Source of the DNA: Branchipolynoe longqiensis
Taxonomy: Eukaryota > Annelida > Polychaeta > Phyllodocida > Polynoidae
Reading direction: 5' to 3'
DNA: 64,000 nt
Assembly: GCA_030323885.1 (NCBI GenBank)
Contig: CM059190.1
Span: 87,891,865 to 87,955,864, forward strand
In this document: positions 63,616 through 64,000 of the stretch, piece after piece
Layout of the letters: every line of letters begins with the position of its first letter
Position numbering within the stretch: position 1 is the stretch's first letter
Position numbers and translations under genes: made by a program
The notes under the pieces: generated by a model
Seen by the model: the letters and a program-made list of their open reading frames with translations, nothing else
What the model was told of the DNA's origin: nothing
Database searches by the model: none

Positions 63616-64000
63616 CAACTACGAAGTGAGGAGAGTGCCTGGGGAGCCGTGGTGAATCCCTTCCTCGGCACGTAGGTATGGACTGCGCCGGACCTCCAGT
63701 TCCCAAGGTCACAGACGTCCGCAAGACCCACCCCTGCGGCAGCACAGGCCTGGGCGGCACCTCCCCGGAGGCTGTGGAGGGTGAAGCTCTTGGGGTGGTG
63801 TTGTCCGGCATGAGTGAGGGCCATCCTCAGTGCCGCCGTCAGGGTCCTGGCATGGAGCAGTTTCCCTCAACGGTTAGGAAGGCGGGGCCATCATCGGGGT
63901 CTTGGGTCGTTTCTTGGTATCACTTCCAGGCAGTGGTGGCGCAGTACTTGGAGTTCGGTATTGTCGGGAGGGTGACGGCATAACCGTCCTGACGTGTCCT
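63612..64000 (-). pseudogene. Tyrosine recombinase fragment of a DIRS/Ngaro-type retroelement
   Basis: On the - strand, 63615-63824 reads ALTHAGQHHPKSFTLHSLRG, then GAAQACAAAGVGL, then LGNWRSGAVHTYVPR. HSLR is the HxxR box, W of GNW takes the second-His position and Y of HTYV is the nucleophile. Residues like YAVTLPTIPNSKYC upstream (63930-63990) continue the fold in another frame, so at least one frameshift exists. The rest lies beyond the window. GC-rich compared with its surroundings. Confidence 0.72.

Noticed and set aside
63678..63983. 101-residue + strand frame
   Set aside because: Opposite-strand shadow of the tyrosine-recombinase remnant.

Overview
The window is nuclear DNA of a multicellular animal. 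Genes are split by GT-AG introns of hundreds to thousands of bases, the proteins are typical metazoan families, and most of the rest is SINEs, MITEs, non-LTR and tyrosine-recombinase retroelements, minisatellites and microsatellites. A repeat-rich marine invertebrate (mollusc, brachiopod or invertebrate deuterostome) is my best guess; the sequence alone does not settle the phylum.

Three protein-coding genes could be assembled exon by exon, with reading phase conserved across every junction. (1) A + strand C2H2 zinc-finger gene at 11937-19621: six coding exons, 1407 residues, two AT-hooks and 18 zinc fingers, probably a chromatin or transcription factor. (2) DHRS4 on the - strand, 40557 down to 25494: nine coding exons including a 24-nt microexon, 277 residues, ending in the peroxisomal signal SRL. 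(3) DHRS1 on the + strand, 47341-56569: eight coding exons, 313 residues. DHRS4 and DHRS1 are divergently arranged short-chain dehydrogenase/reductase genes about 6.8 kb apart. I recall the human orthologues as also lying close together on chromosome 14, so this may be an old linkage.

Layout: 1-11866 is repeats (nested SINEs, 3' ends of an I-like LINE, a tandem pair of foldback MITEs, a probable solo LTR); 11867-19621 the zinc-finger gene; 19622-25493 its 3' side, a long-TIR MITE and more SINEs; 25494-40557 DHRS4, whose second intron carries a decayed 5-kb I-like retrotransposon in the opposite orientation; 40558-47340 the repeat-packed divergent intergenic region with a (CA)n-rich array and a 1.4-kb foldback structure; 47341-56569 DHRS1 with intronic SINEs and a 30-bp minisatellite; 56570-64000 repeats, ending in a tyrosine-recombinase (DIRS/Ngaro-type) retroelement fragment.

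The two SDR enzymes probably act on carbonyl substrates (retinoids, steroids, xenobiotics) in different compartments: DHRS4 in peroxisomes, DHRS1 probably at the endoplasmic reticulum. No functional tRNA, rRNA, CRISPR or bacterial-type feature was seen; all tRNA-like sequences look like SINE heads. No defence system or other wholly new system is evident. The most unusual items are an intronic antisense copy of the zinc-finger gene's own exon, the foldback structure at 45.3-46.7 kb, the tandem MITEs sharing 8-bp flanks, and a cluster of perfect CRE octamers inside coding sequence.
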